Source: Tritrichomonas musculus | Taxonomy: Eukaryota; Parabasalia; Tritrichomonadida; Tritrichomonadidae | Assembly: GCA_039105265.1 (NCBI GenBank) | Contig: JAPFFF010000322.1 | Span: 1 to 26,506, forward strand | Length of the DNA: 26,506 nt | Reading direction: 5' to 3' | Shown: in pieces, positions 1 to 11,929 of the stretch | Numbering within the stretch: position 1 is the first letter of the stretch | Layout of the letters: each line of letters begins with the position of its first letter | Program-made: the position numbers and the translations under genes | The notes under the pieces: model-generated | Databases searched by the model: none | What the model was told of the DNA's origin: nothing | Seen by the model: the letters and a program-made list of their open reading frames with translations, nothing else

Positions 1-3000
1 AAACTCTCATTCAGCATATTTCAACAAACACACAAAATTAAAAATATCAACAACATTTGAAACTCTCATTCAGCATATTTCAACAAACACACAAAATTAA
101 AAATATCAACAACATTTGAAACTCTCATTCAGCATATTTCAACAAACACACAAAATTAAAAATATCAACAACATTTGAAACTCTCATTCAGCATATTTCA
201 ACAAACACACAAAATTAAAAATATCAACAACATTTGAAACTCTCATTCAGCATATTTCAACAAACACACAAAATTAAAAATATCAACAACATTTGAAACT
301 CTCATTCAGCATATTTCAACAAACACACAAAATTAAAAATATCAACAACATTTGAAACTCTCATTCAGCATATTTCAACAAACACACAAAATTAAAAATA
401 TCAACAACATTTGAAACTCTCATTCAGCATATTTCAACAAACACACAAAATTAAAAATATCAACAACATTTGAAACTCTCATTCAGCATATTTCAACAAA
501 CACACAAAATTAAAAATATCAACAACATTTGAAACTCTCATTCAGCATATTTCAACAAACACACAAAATTAAAAATATCAACAACATTTGAAACTCTCAT
601 TCAGCATATTTCAACAAACACACAAAATTAAAAATATCAACAACATTTGAAACTCTCATTCAGCATATTTCAACAAACACACAAAATTAAAAATATCAAC
701 AACATTTGAAACTCTCATTCAGCATATTTCAACAAACACACAAAATTAAAAATATCAACAACATTTGAAACTCTCATTCAGCATATTTCAACAAACACAC
801 AAAATTAAAAATATCAACAACATTTGAAACTCTCATTCAGCATATTTCAACAAACACACAAAATTAAAAATATCAACAACATTTGAAACTCTCATTCAGC
901 ATATTTCAACAAACACACAAAATTAAAAATATCAACAACATTTGAAACTCTCATTCAGCATATTTCAACAAACACACAAAATTAAAAATATCAACAACAT
1001 TTGAAACTCTCATTCAGCATATTTCAACAAACACACAAAATTAAAAATATCAACAACATTTGAAACTCTCATTCAGCATATTTCAACAAACACACAAAAT
1101 TAAAAATATCAACAACATTTGAAACTCTCATTCAGCATATTTCAACAAACACACAAAATTAAAAATATCAACAACATTTGAAACTCTCATTCAGCATATT
1201 TCAACAAACACACAAAATTAAAAATATCAACAACATTTGAAACTCTCATTCAGCATATTTCAACAAACACACAAAATTAAAAATATCAACAACATTTGAA
1301 ACTCTCATTCAGCATATTTCAACAAACACACAAAATTAAAAATATCAACAACATTTGAAACTCTCATTCAGCATATTTCAACAAACACACAAAATTAAAA
1401 ATATCAACAACATTTGAAACTCTCATTCAGCATTTATTTAGCATATTTCAACAAACACACAAAATTAAAAATATCAACAACATTTGAAACTCTCATTCAG
1501 CATATTTCAACAAACACACAAAATTAAAAATATCAACAACATTTGAAACTCTCATTCAGCATATTTCAACAAACACACAAAATTAAAAATATCAACAACA
1601 TTTGAAACTCTCATTCAGCATATTTCAACAAACACACAAAATTAAAAATATCAACAACATTTGAAACTCTCATTCAGCATATTTCAACAAACACACAAAA
1701 TTAAAAATATCAACAACATTTGAAACTCTCATTCAGCATATTTCAACAAACACACAAAATTAAAAATATCAACAACATTTGAAACTCTCATTCAGCATAT
1801 TTCATTTAGCATATTTCAACAAACACACAAAATTAAAAATATCAACAACATTTGAAACTCTCATTCAGCATATTTCAACAAACACACAAAATTAAAAATA
1901 TCAACAACATTTGAAACTCTCATTCAGCATATTTCAACAAACACACAAAATTAAAAATATCAACAACATTTGAAACTCTCATTCAGCATATTTCAACAAA
2001 CACACAAAATTAAAAATATCAACAACATTTGAAACTCTCATTCAGCATATTTCAACAAACACACAAAATTAAAAATATCAACAACATTTGAAACTCTCAT
2101 TCAGCATATTTCAACAAACACACAAAATTAAAAATATCAACAACATTTGAAACTCTCATTCAGCATATTTCAACAAACACACAAAATTAAAAATATCAAC
2201 AACATTTGAAACTCTCATTCAGCATATTTCAACAAACACACAAAATTAAAAATATCAACAACATTTGAAACTCTCATTCAGCATATTTCAACAAACACAC
2301 AAAATTAAAAATATCAACAACATTTGAAACTCTCATTCAGCATATTTCAACAAACACACAAAATTAAAAATATCAACAACATTTGAAACTCTCATTCAGC
2401 ATATTTCAACAAACACACAAAATTAAAAATATCAACAACATTTGAAACTCTCATTCAGCATATTTCAACAAACACACAAAATTAAAAATATCAACAACAT
2501 TTGAAACTCTCTCATTCAGCATATTTCAACAAACACACAAAATTAAAAATATCAACAACATTTGAAACTCTCATTCAGCATATTTCAACAAACACACAAA
2601 ATTAAAAATATCAACAACATTTGAAACTCTCATTCAGCATATTTCAACAAACACACAAAATTAAAAATATCAACAACATTTGAAACTCTCATTCAGCATA
2701 TTTCAACAAACACACAAAATTAAAAATATCAACAACATTTGAAACTCTCATTCAGCATATTTCAACAAACACACAAAATTAAAAATATCAACAACATTTG
2801 AAACTCTCATTCAGCATATTTCAACAAACACACAAAATTAAAAATATCAACAACATTTGAAACTCTCATTCAGCATATTTCAACAAACACACAAAATTAA
2901 AAATATCAACAACATTTGAAACTCTCATTCAGCATATTTCAACAAACACACAAAATTAAAAATATCAACAACATTTGAAACTCTCATTCAGCATATTTCA

Positions 3001-6000
3001 ACAAACACACAAAATTAAAAATATCAACAACATTTGAAACTCTCATTCAGCATATTTCAACAAACACACAAAATTAAAAATATCAACAACATTTGAAACT
3101 CTCATTCAGCATATTTCAACAAACACACAAAATTAAAAATATCAACAACATTTGAAACTCTCATTCAGCATATTTCAACAAACACACAAAATTAAAAATA
3201 TCAACAACATTTGAAACTCTCATTCAGCATATTTCAACAAACACACAAAATTAAAAATATCAACAACATTTGAAACTCTCATTCAGCATATTTCAACAAA
3301 CACACAAAATTAAAAATATCAACAACATTTGAAACTCTCATTCAGCATATTTCAACAAACACACAAAATTAAAAATATCAACAACATTTGAAACTCTCAT
3401 TCAGCATATTTCAACAAACACACAAAATTAAAAATATCAACAACATTTGAAACTCTCATTCAGCATATTTCAACAAACACACAAAATTAAAAATATCAAC
3501 AACATTTGAAACTCTCATTCAGCATATTTCAACAAACACACAAAATTAAAAATATCAACAACATTTGAAACTCTCATTCAGCATATTTCAACAAACACAC
3601 AAAATTAAAAATATCAACAACATTTGAAACTCTCATTCAGCATATTTCAACAAACACACAAAATTAAAAATATCAACAACATTTGAAACTCTCATTCAGC
3701 ATATTTCAACAAACACACAAAATTAAAAATATCAACAACATTTGAAACTCTCATTCAGCATATTTCAACAAACACACAAAATTAAAAATATCAACAACAT
3801 TTGAAACTCTCATTCAGCATATTTCAACAAACACACAAAATTAAAAATATCAACAACATTTGAAACTCTCATTCAGCATATTTCAACAAACACACAAAAT
3901 TAAAAATATCAACAACATTTGAAACTCTCATTCAGCATATTTCAACAAACACACAAAATTAAAAATATCAACAACATTTGAAACTCTCATTCAGCATATT
4001 TCAACAAACACACAAAATTAAAAATATCAACAACATTTGAAACTCTCATTCAGCATATTTCAACAAACACACAAAATTAAAAATATCAACAACATTTGAA
4101 ACTCTCATTCAGCATATTTCAACAAACACACAAAATTAAAAATATCAACAACATTTGAAACTCTCATTCAGCATATTTCAACAAACACACAAAATTAAAA
4201 ATATCAACAACATTTGAAACTCTCATTCAGCATATTTCAACAAACACACAAAATTAAAAATATCAACAACATTTGAAACTCTCATTCAGCATATTTCAAC
4301 AAACACACAAAATTAAAAATATCAACAACATTTGAAACTCTCATTCAGCATATTTCAACAAACACACAAAATTAAAAATATCAACAACATTTGAAACTCT
4401 CATTCAGCATATTTCAACAAACACACAAAATTAAAAATATCAACAACATTTGAAACTCTCATTCAGCATATTTCAACAAACACACAAAATTAAAAATATC
4501 AACAACATTTGAAACTCTCATTCAGCATATTTCAACAAACACACAAAATTAAAAATATCAACAACATTTGAAACTCTCATTCAGCATATTTCAACAAACA
4601 CACAAAATTAAAAATATCAACAACATTTGAAACTCTCATTCAGCATATTTCAACAAACACACAAAATTAAAAATATCAACAACATTTGAAACTCTCATTC
4701 AGCATATTTCAACAAACACACAAAATTAAAAATATCAACAACATTTGAAACTCTCATTCAGCATATTTCAACAAACACACAAAATTAAAAATATCAACAA
4801 CATTTGAAACTCTCATTCAGCATATTTCAACAAACACACAAAATTAAAAATATCAACAACATTTGAAACTCTCATTCAGCATATTTCAACAAACACACAA
4901 AATTAAAAATATCAACAACATTTGAAACTCTCATTCAGCATATTTCAACAAACACACAAAATTAAAAATATCAACAACATTTGAAACTCTCATTCAGCAT
5001 ATTTCAACAAACACACAAAATTAAAAATATCAACAACATTTGAAACTCTCATTCAGCATATTTCAACAAACACACAAAATTAAAAATATCAACAACATTT
5101 GAAACTCTCATTCAGCATATTTCAACAAACACACAAAATTAAAAATATCAACAACATTTGAAACTCTCATTCAGCATATTTCAACAAACACACAAAATTA
5201 AAAATATCAACAACATTTGAAACTCTCATTCAGCATATTTCAACAAACACACAAAATTAAAAATATCAACAACATTTGAAACTCTCATTCAGCATATTTC
5301 AACAAACACACAAAATTAAAAATATCAACAACATTTGAAACTCTCATTCAGCATATTTCATTTAGCATATTTCAAACAAACACACAAAATTAAAAATATC
5401 AACAACATTTGAAACTCTCATTCAGCATATTTCAACAAACACACAAAATTAAAAATATCAACAACATTTGAAACTCTCATTCAGCATATTTCAACAAACA
5501 CACAAAATTAAAAATATCAACAACATTTGAAACTCTCATTCAGCATATTTCAACAAACACACAAAATTAAAAATATCAACAACATTTGAAACTCTCATTC
5601 AGCATATTTCAACAAACACACAAAATTAAAAATATCAACAACATTTGAAACTCTCATTCAGCATATTTCAACAAACACACAAAATTAAAAATATCAACAA
5701 CATTTGAAACTCTCATTCAGCATATTTCAACAAACACACAAAATTAAAAATATCAACAACATTTGAAACTCTCATTCAGCATATTTCAACAAACACACAA
5801 AATTAAAAATATCAACAACATTTGAAACTCTCATTCAGCATATTTCAACAAACACACAAAATTAAAAATATCAACAACATTTGAAACTCTCATTCAGCAT
5901 ATTTCAACAAACACACAAAATTAAAAATATCAACAACATTTGAAACTCTCATTCAGCATATTTCAACAAACACACAAAATTAAAAATATCAACAACATTT

Positions 6001-9000
6001 GAAACTCTCATTCAGCATATTTCAACAAACACACAAAATTAAAAATATCAACAACATTTGAAACTCTCATTCAGCATATTTCAACAAACACACAAAATTA
6101 AAAATATCAACAACATTTGAAACTCTCATTCAGCATATTTCAACAAACACACAAAATTAAAAATATCAACAACATTTGAAACTCTCATTCAGCATATTTC
6201 AACAAACACACAAAATTAAAAATATCAACAACATTTGAAACTCTCATTCAGCATATTTCAACAAACACACAAAATTAAAAATATCAACAACATTTGAAAC
6301 TCTCATTCAGCATATTTCAACAAACACACAAAATTAAAAATATCAACAACATTTGAAACTCTCATTCAGCATATTTCAACAAACAAACACACAAAATTAA
6401 AAATATCAACAACATTTGAAACTCTCATTCAGCATATTTCAACAAACACACAAAATTAAAAATATCAACAACATTTGAAACTCTCATTCAGCATATTTCA
6501 ACAAACACACAAAATTAAAAATATCAACAACATTTGAAACTCTCATTCAGCATATTTCAACAAACACACAAAATTAAAAATATCAACAACATTTGAAACT
6601 CTCATTCAGCATATTTCAACAAACACACAAAATTAAAAATATCAACAACATTTGAAACTCTCATTCAGCATATTTCAACAAACACACAAAATTAAAAATA
6701 TCAACAACATTTGAAACTCTCATTCAGCATATTTCAACAAACACACAAAATTAAAAATATCAACAACATTTGAAACTCTCATTCAGCATATTTCAACAAA
6801 CACACAAAATTAAAAATATCAACAACATTTGAAACTCTCATTCAGCATATTTCAACAAACACACAAAATTAAAAATATCAACAACATTTGAAACTCTCAT
6901 TCAGCATATTTCAACAAACACACAAAATTAAAAATATCAACAACATTTGAAACTCTCATTCAGCATATTTCAACAAACACACAAAATTAAAAATATCAAC
7001 AACATTTGAAACTCTCATTCAGCATATTTCAACAAACACACAAAATTAAAAATATCAACAACATTTGAAACTCTCATTCAGCATATTTCAACAAACACAC
7101 AAAATTAAAAATATCAACAACATTTGAAACTCTCATTCAGCATATTTCAACAAACACACAAAATTAAAAATATCAACAACATTTGAAACTCTCATTCAGC
7201 ATATTTCAACAAACACACAAAATTAAAAATATCAACAACATTTGAAACTCTCATTCAGCATATTTCAACAAACACACAAAATTAAAAATATCAACAACAT
7301 TTGAAACTCTCATTCAGCATATTTCAACAAACACACAAAATTAAAAATATCAACAACATTTGAAACTCTCATTCAGCATATTTCATTTAGCATATTTCAA
7401 CAAACACACAAAATTAAAAATATCAACAACATTTGAAACTCTCATTCAGCATATTTCAACAAACACACAAAATTAAAAATATCAACAACATTTGAAACTC
7501 TCATTCAGCATATTTCAACAAACACACAAAATTAAAAATATCAACAACATTTGAAACTCTCATTCAGCATATTTCAACAAACACACAAAATTAAAAATAT
7601 CAACAACATTTGAAACTCTCATTCAGCATATTTCAACAAACACACAAAATTAAAAATATCAACAACATTTGAAACTCTCATTCAGCATATTTCAACAAAC
7701 ACACAAAATTAAAAATATCAACAACATTTGAAACTCTCATTCAGCATATTTCAACAAACACACAAAATTAAAAATATCAACAACATTTGAAACTCTCATT
7801 CAGCATATTTCAACAAACACACAAAATTAAAAATATCAACAACATTTGAAACTCTCATTCAGCATATTTCAACAAACACACAAAATTAAAAATATCAACA
7901 ACATTTGAAACTCTCATTCAGCATATTTCAACAAACACACAAAATTAAAAATATCAACAACATTTGAAACTCTCATTCAGCATATTCAGCATATTTCAAC
8001 AAACACACAAAATTAAAAATATCAACAACATTTGAAACTCTCATTCAGCATATTTCAACAAACACACAAAATTAAAAATATCAACAACATTTGAAACTCT
8101 CATTCAGCATATTTCAACAAACACACAAAATTAAAAATATCAACAACATTTGAAACTCTCATTCAGCATATTTCAACAAACACACAAAATTAAAAATATC
8201 AACAACATTTGAAACTCTCATTCAGCATATTTCAACAAACACACAAAATTAAAAATATCAACAACATTTGAAACTCTCATTCAGCATATTTCAACAAACA
8301 CACAAAATTAAAAATATCAACAACATTTGAAACTCTCATTCAGCATATTTCAACAAACACACAAAATTAAAAATATCAACAACATTTGAAACTCTCATTC
8401 AGCATATTTCAACAAACACACAAAATTAAAAATATCAACAACATTTGAAACTCTCATTCAGCATATTTCAACAAACACACAAAATTAAAAATATCAACAA
8501 CATTTGAAACTCTCATTCAGCATATTTCAACAAACACACAAAATTAAAAATATCAACAACATTTGAAACTCTCATTCAGCATATTTCAACAAACACACAA
8601 AATTAAAAATATCAACAACATTTGAAACTCTCATTCAGCATATTTCAACAAACACACAAAATTAAAAATATCAACAACATTTGAAACTCTCATTCAGCAT
8701 ATTTCAACAAACACACAAAATTAAAAATATCAACAACATTTGAAACTCTCATTCAGCATATTTCAACAAACACACAAAATTAAAAATATCAACAACATTT
8801 GAAACTCTCATTCAGCATATTTCATTTAGCATATTTCAACAAACACACAAAATTAAAAATATCAACAACATTTGAAACTCTCATTCAGCATATTTCAACA
8901 AACACACAAAATTAAAAATATCAACAACATTTGAAACTCTCATTCAGCATATTTCAACAAACACACAAAATTAAAAATATCAACAACATTTGAAACTCTC

Positions 9001-10318
9001 ATTCAGCATATTTCAACAAACACACAAAATTAAAAATATCAACAACATTTGAAACTCTCATTCAGCATATTTCAACAAACACACAAAATTAAAAATATCA
9101 ACAACATTTGAAACTCTCATTCAGCATATTTCAACAAACACACAAAATTAAAAATATCAACAACATTTGAAACTCTCATTCAGCATATTTCAACAAACAC
9201 ACAAAATTAAAAATATCAACAACATTTGAAACTCTCATTCAGCATATTTCAACAAACACACAAAATTAAAAATATCAACAACATTTGAAACTCTCATTCA
9301 GCATATTTCAACAAACACACAAAATTCAAACAAACACACAAAAAAAATATCAACAACATTTGAAACTCTCATTCAGCATATTTCAACAAACACACAAAAT
9401 TAAAAATATCAACAACATTTGAAACTCTCATTCAGCATATTTCAACAAACACACAAAATTAAAAATATCAACAACATTTGAAACTCTCATTCAGCATATT
9501 TCAACAAACACACAAAATTAAAAATATCAACAACATTTGAAACTCTCATTCAGCATATTTCAACAAACACACAAAATTAAAAATATCAACAACATTTGAA
9601 ACTCTCATTCAGCATATTTCAACAAACACACAAAATTAAAAATATCAACAACATTTGAAACTCTCATTCAGCATATTTCAACAAACACACAAAATTAAAA
9701 ATATCAACAACATTTGAAACTCTCATTCAGCATATTTCAACAAACACACAAAATTAAAAATATCAACAACATTTGAAACTCTCATTCAGCATATTTCAAC
9801 AAACACACAAAATTAAAAATATCAACAACATTTGAAACTCTCATTCAGCATATTTCATTTAGCATATTTCAACAAACACACAAAATTAAAAATATCAACA
9901 ACATTTGAAACTCTCATTCAGCATATTTCAACAAACACACAAAATTAAAAATATCAACAACATTTGAAACTCTCATTCAGCATATTTCAACAAACACACA
10001 AAATTAAAAATATCAACAACATTTGAAACTCTCATTCAGCATATTTCAACAAACACACAAAATTAAAAATATCAACAACATTTGAAACTCTCATTCAGCA
10101 TATTTCAACAAACACACAAAATTAAAAATATCAACAACATTTGAAACTCTCATTCAGCATATTTCAACAAACACACAAAATTAAAAATATCAACAACATT
10201 TGAAACTCTCATTCAGCATATTTCAACAAACACACAAAATTAAAAATATCAACAACATTTGAAACTCTCATTCAGCATATTTCAACAAACACACAAAATT
10301 AAAAATATCAACAACATT
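1..10318. repeat. 59-bp satellite array, about 173 units
   Basis: A 59-base unit that starts AAACTCTCATTCAGCATATT and ends CAACAACATTTG repeats head to tail from the left edge. Subtracting the length variants leaves 172 complete units plus 57 bases, so every length change is accounted for. I saw no base substitutions by eye. The unit holds about 29 A, 15 T, 13 C and 2 G, so the + strand is strongly G-poor. Because 59 is not a multiple of 3 and the unit contains TAA and TGA, no reading frame survives. Eleven length changes exist: +11 near 1431, +2 near 2508, +1 near 5375, +4 near 6383, +9 near 7985, +16 near 9328, and the same +14 at five places. Such uniformity points to recent amplification or to assembly of a long-read satellite. 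The function is unknown. Confidence 0.98.
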
Positions 10319-10553
10319 AGTAGTATATGTGAGGGCTTTTGGACAGGGGATTAAAAAATGACCCCTCAAACCAGGATTTACAGACCTCTATCATCGGCGC
10401 CATGACTCAAAAAATCGCCACTTTTTTAAAATTACCCCCTCATTTCATTCAAAAATCGGGTAGACAATTTTGAATAAATGACCAAAAATAAAAGATTGAT
10501 GTTCAATACGAAGACCTGCGACCTTTCATCTTTGAACTTGTTTAGTAGTATAT
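10317..10553 (+). repeat. Direct repeat TTAGTAGTATAT, two copies
   Basis: The 12 bases TTAGTAGTATAT occur at 10317-10328, across the satellite-element junction, and again at 10542-10553. After the shared part they differ (GTGAGGG versus ATCAGTC). The second copy could be an internal integrase or terminal-protein recognition site, or an older terminus left inside. The length is short enough that chance in AT-rich DNA cannot be excluded. Confidence 0.5.
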
Positions 10554-10648
10554 ATCAGTCGGTTTCCGTCGAGCTAAAGCCCGCCGTCAACACGACTAAT
10601 GAACAAAAATAATATGAACTCATTTAATGATTACCATCAATTGATGTT
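10319..10648. other. Gene-free left terminal region of the element
   Basis: These 330 bases hold no convincing gene. Base composition is visibly richer in G and C than the satellite and the genes, with runs such as GGACAGGGG, ACCCCTC and CCCGCCGTC. The region starts 5'-AG at the satellite junction, contains a second AGTAGTATAT at 10544, an imperfect hairpin at 10440-10481, and a TCATTTAATGATT motif at 10620-10632 just before the end of the first gene. In Mavericks this position holds the terminal inverted repeat, which is where replication is primed and where integrase acts. That role is inferred from position. Confidence 0.6.
10440..10481. repeat. Imperfect inverted repeat (hairpin)
   Basis: TCATTTCATTCAAAA at 10440-10454 is matched by the reverse complement TTTTGAATAAATGA at 10468-10481, with a single bulged base and a loop of about 13 bases containing CGGG. 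It lies in the gene-free terminal region. It may be a structural element of the element end or a 3' signal. I see nothing that decides its role. Confidence 0.5.
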
Positions 10649-10876
10649 TCATTTATTAGACAATTCATTTAATTCATTCTCAAGTTGATGCACTTTATTT
10701 TTGAGGCTGTTGATGTCTTCGATAAGAGACTCACGAACGGCAAGACCATCAGACCCCAACATTCCTGATTTGATATTGTTGAGACATTGTTTGTAATCAT
10801 AACACTTTTCTTTTAATCCTCGTTTGATTCGTTTTAGTTCTGGTATTTCTTTCTTGTATTCTGTTAGTTCACTCAT
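10649..10876 (-). CDS. Small coiled-coil protein, function unknown
   Basis: A 75-residue charged protein. Residues about 1-30 are rich in Lys and Glu, and residues about 50-75 form leucine/isoleucine heptads typical of a coiled coil (IEDINSLKNKVHQLENEL). It has no signal peptide, membrane segment or cysteine motif. The ATG is followed by a serine codon, as in several neighbours. Its start lies 14 bases from that of the rightward gene at 10891, so both must share one tiny promoter. The end reads AATAAATGA, which carries the trichomonad-style TAAA signal. The size and charged coil would suit a small assembly or DNA-associated factor, but the sequence does not show which. No family is recognised. 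Confidence 0.6.
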   Translation of the reverse strand: MSELTEYKKEIPELKRIKRGLKEKCYDYKQCLNNIKSGMLGSDGLAVRESLIEDINSLKNKVHQLENELNELSNK

Positions 10877-10890
10877 TTAATAACAATTAA
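10877..10890. promoter_or_regulatory. Divergent promoter, 14 bp
   Basis: Only TTAATAACAATTAA separates two divergent start codons. The spacer is a near-palindrome (TTAAT and ATTAA arms). An initiator-like TCATTT at 10873-10878 overlaps the left gene's start codon and would place the rightward start site about 16 bases before its ATG. Trichomonad leaders are known to be very short. The two promoters must overlap the opposing coding sequences. Confidence 0.5.
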
Positions 10891-11124
10891 ATGTCTGCTA
10901 TTAATCAAATGAGAACCATTCATGATGATAAACACAAAAACTATTTTGATAGATTACAATTAACGATGCAAAAGAAGAGAACAAAAATAAACTCAGCTCC
11001 GACAGTGAAATGTTATAATGAAAAAGGTAATGTATTTCATGAACCACCTCCAAAAACGACTAAATCATTAAATCATCATGATTCACTTAATCATTCGGTG
11101 GTTGTCAGGAGCAACAACATTTAA
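10891..11124 (+). CDS. Small basic protein, function unknown
   Basis: A 77-residue protein rich in Lys, Asn and His, probably mostly disordered. The N-terminal third (residues about 5-35) could form one basic helix. A PPPK stretch is near residue 53 and a His/Asn-rich tail follows (SLNHHDSLNHS). No known domain is recognised. The stop codon overlaps a TAAAAA signal, and only 12 bases separate its stop from that of the convergent gene at 11137. It is divergent from the gene ending at 10649. The reading is supported by its tight packing between neighbours and by the embedded TAAA, not by homology. Confidence 0.5.
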   Translation: MSAINQMRTIHDDKHKNYFDRLQLTMQKKRTKINSAPTVKCYNEKGNVFHEPPPKTTKSLNHHDSLNHSVVVRSNNI

Positions 11125-11136
11125 AAAGGCGGAGAC

Positions 11137-11589
11137 CTACGAAGCTTGGCTGAGTATGTATTCATTAATGACTTTTGATTGTTGGTCAACAACATTTGAA
11201 AGCTTATTGATATGTTCTTCAAGTATTTTATTTTTGTTGTTCAATTGATTGATTTGTTCAGTGAATTCATTCAATGATTCCTTTATCAATGATATATCAG
11301 CCTTGATGTTGTCGTTTTCAAGTGTTTTAGTGATTGTGTTCCCAACTTTCTTCAAATAAATGTCGCCACCACATCGTTTACCGTCTGTACAATTACGTTT
11401 AGTGATTTTGTATTCATTACCGTCATTAGTGATGATTTTATAAATCTTGTTCAAATAGTTAGTCGTTTGTGATTTCATTTGCTCGATATTCTTTTGATAG
11501 AACAAATTGAACTCTTCAACTGATTTAAACACTTTTGATTCATTAATGTTTTCGTTTATTACTTTAAGTTCATTGATGTTATCATTCAT
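11137..11589 (-). CDS. Coiled-coil protein with a small beta-hairpin N-terminal module
   Basis: 150 residues in three parts. Residues about 18-55 are helical (FKSVEEFNLFYQKNIEQMKS). A short beta-type stretch about 50-80 (YKIITNDGNEYKITKR, then GGDIYLKKVG) holds two Cys near residues 67 and 73. A long coiled coil about 95-145 has regular Leu/Ile heptads. Short helix plus hairpin plus coil is compatible with an oligomeric DNA-binding or scaffold protein, but this is inference and no family is named. It ends in TAG rather than the usual TAA/TGA with TAAA. It lies 36 bases downstream of the amphipathic-peptide gene on the same strand and may share its transcript. Confidence 0.65.
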   Translation of the reverse strand: MNDNINELKVINENINESKVFKSVEEFNLFYQKNIEQMKSQTTNYLNKIYKIITNDGNEYKITKRNCTDGKRCGGDIYLKKVGNTITKTLENDNIKADISLIKESLNEFTEQINQLNNKNKILEEHINKLSNVVDQQSKVINEYILSQAS

Positions 11590-11625
11590 TTATATTCAAT
11601 TTAAATCATTATTTTTCATTGTTTT

Positions 11626-11880
11626 TCATTTAACTTCATTCAGTATTGATTTACCAAATTTACCTACTTTGTCGACAGCATTTAATCCTGTATCAATTGC
11701 GTCAACTACTTGACCAACACCAGGAATGAATTGTGTAATTGGTTTAACTCTGTCCATGATTTGCTTTCCAACATCAACAACTTTTGGAATTGCTTTAACT
11801 GCTTTCTGAGCAAATGATTTAACTTTACCGCCAATTGATTTAAATGCGTTCTTGATTTTGTTGAATATACCGACACCCAT
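11626..11880 (-). CDS. Short amphipathic basic protein, candidate membrane-active virion peptide
   Basis: 84 residues rich in Lys, Val, Gly and Ile with almost no acidic clusters. Residues 1-45 form one amphipathic cationic helix (GIFNKIKNAFKSIGGKVKSF). A Gly/Pro hinge follows near 54-57 (IPGVGQ), and then a second amphipathic helix. The pattern recalls the membrane-lytic segment of adenovirus protein VI and other small minor capsid peptides, though no sequence match is claimed. It sits directly divergent from the major capsid gene, with 49 bases between starts, which supports a virion role. The end reads GTTAAATGAAA and carries TAAA. Confidence that it is a gene is good; the role is inferred. 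Confidence 0.7.
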   Translation of the reverse strand: MGVGIFNKIKNAFKSIGGKVKSFAQKAVKAIPKVVDVGKQIMDRVKPITQFIPGVGQVVDAIDTGLNAVDKVGKFGKSILNEVK

Positions 11881-11929
11881 AATTTAATTGATGATAAAAG
11901 TGATTTATTTCCTTTTTATTCAATCATAA
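11881..11929. promoter_or_regulatory. Divergent promoter for capsid and amphipathic-peptide genes
   Basis: A 49-bp spacer between divergent ATGs. On the + strand CCTTTTTATT at 11911-11920 precedes TCATAAATG, in which TCATA fits the trichomonad initiator TCAYW and the last three bases are the capsid start. CCTTT resembles the M5 motif reported at T. vaginalis start sites. On the - strand TCATCAATTAAATT leads into the other ATG. Confidence 0.55.

Noticed and set aside
1-10318. CRISPR array
   Set aside because: The whole 59-base unit repeats without unique spacers and there are no cas genes; it is a satellite.
11507-11713. 68-codon open frame on the + strand
   Set aside because: Antisense to two better genes and crosses the spacer between them; Ser/Leu/Phe-rich shadow translation.
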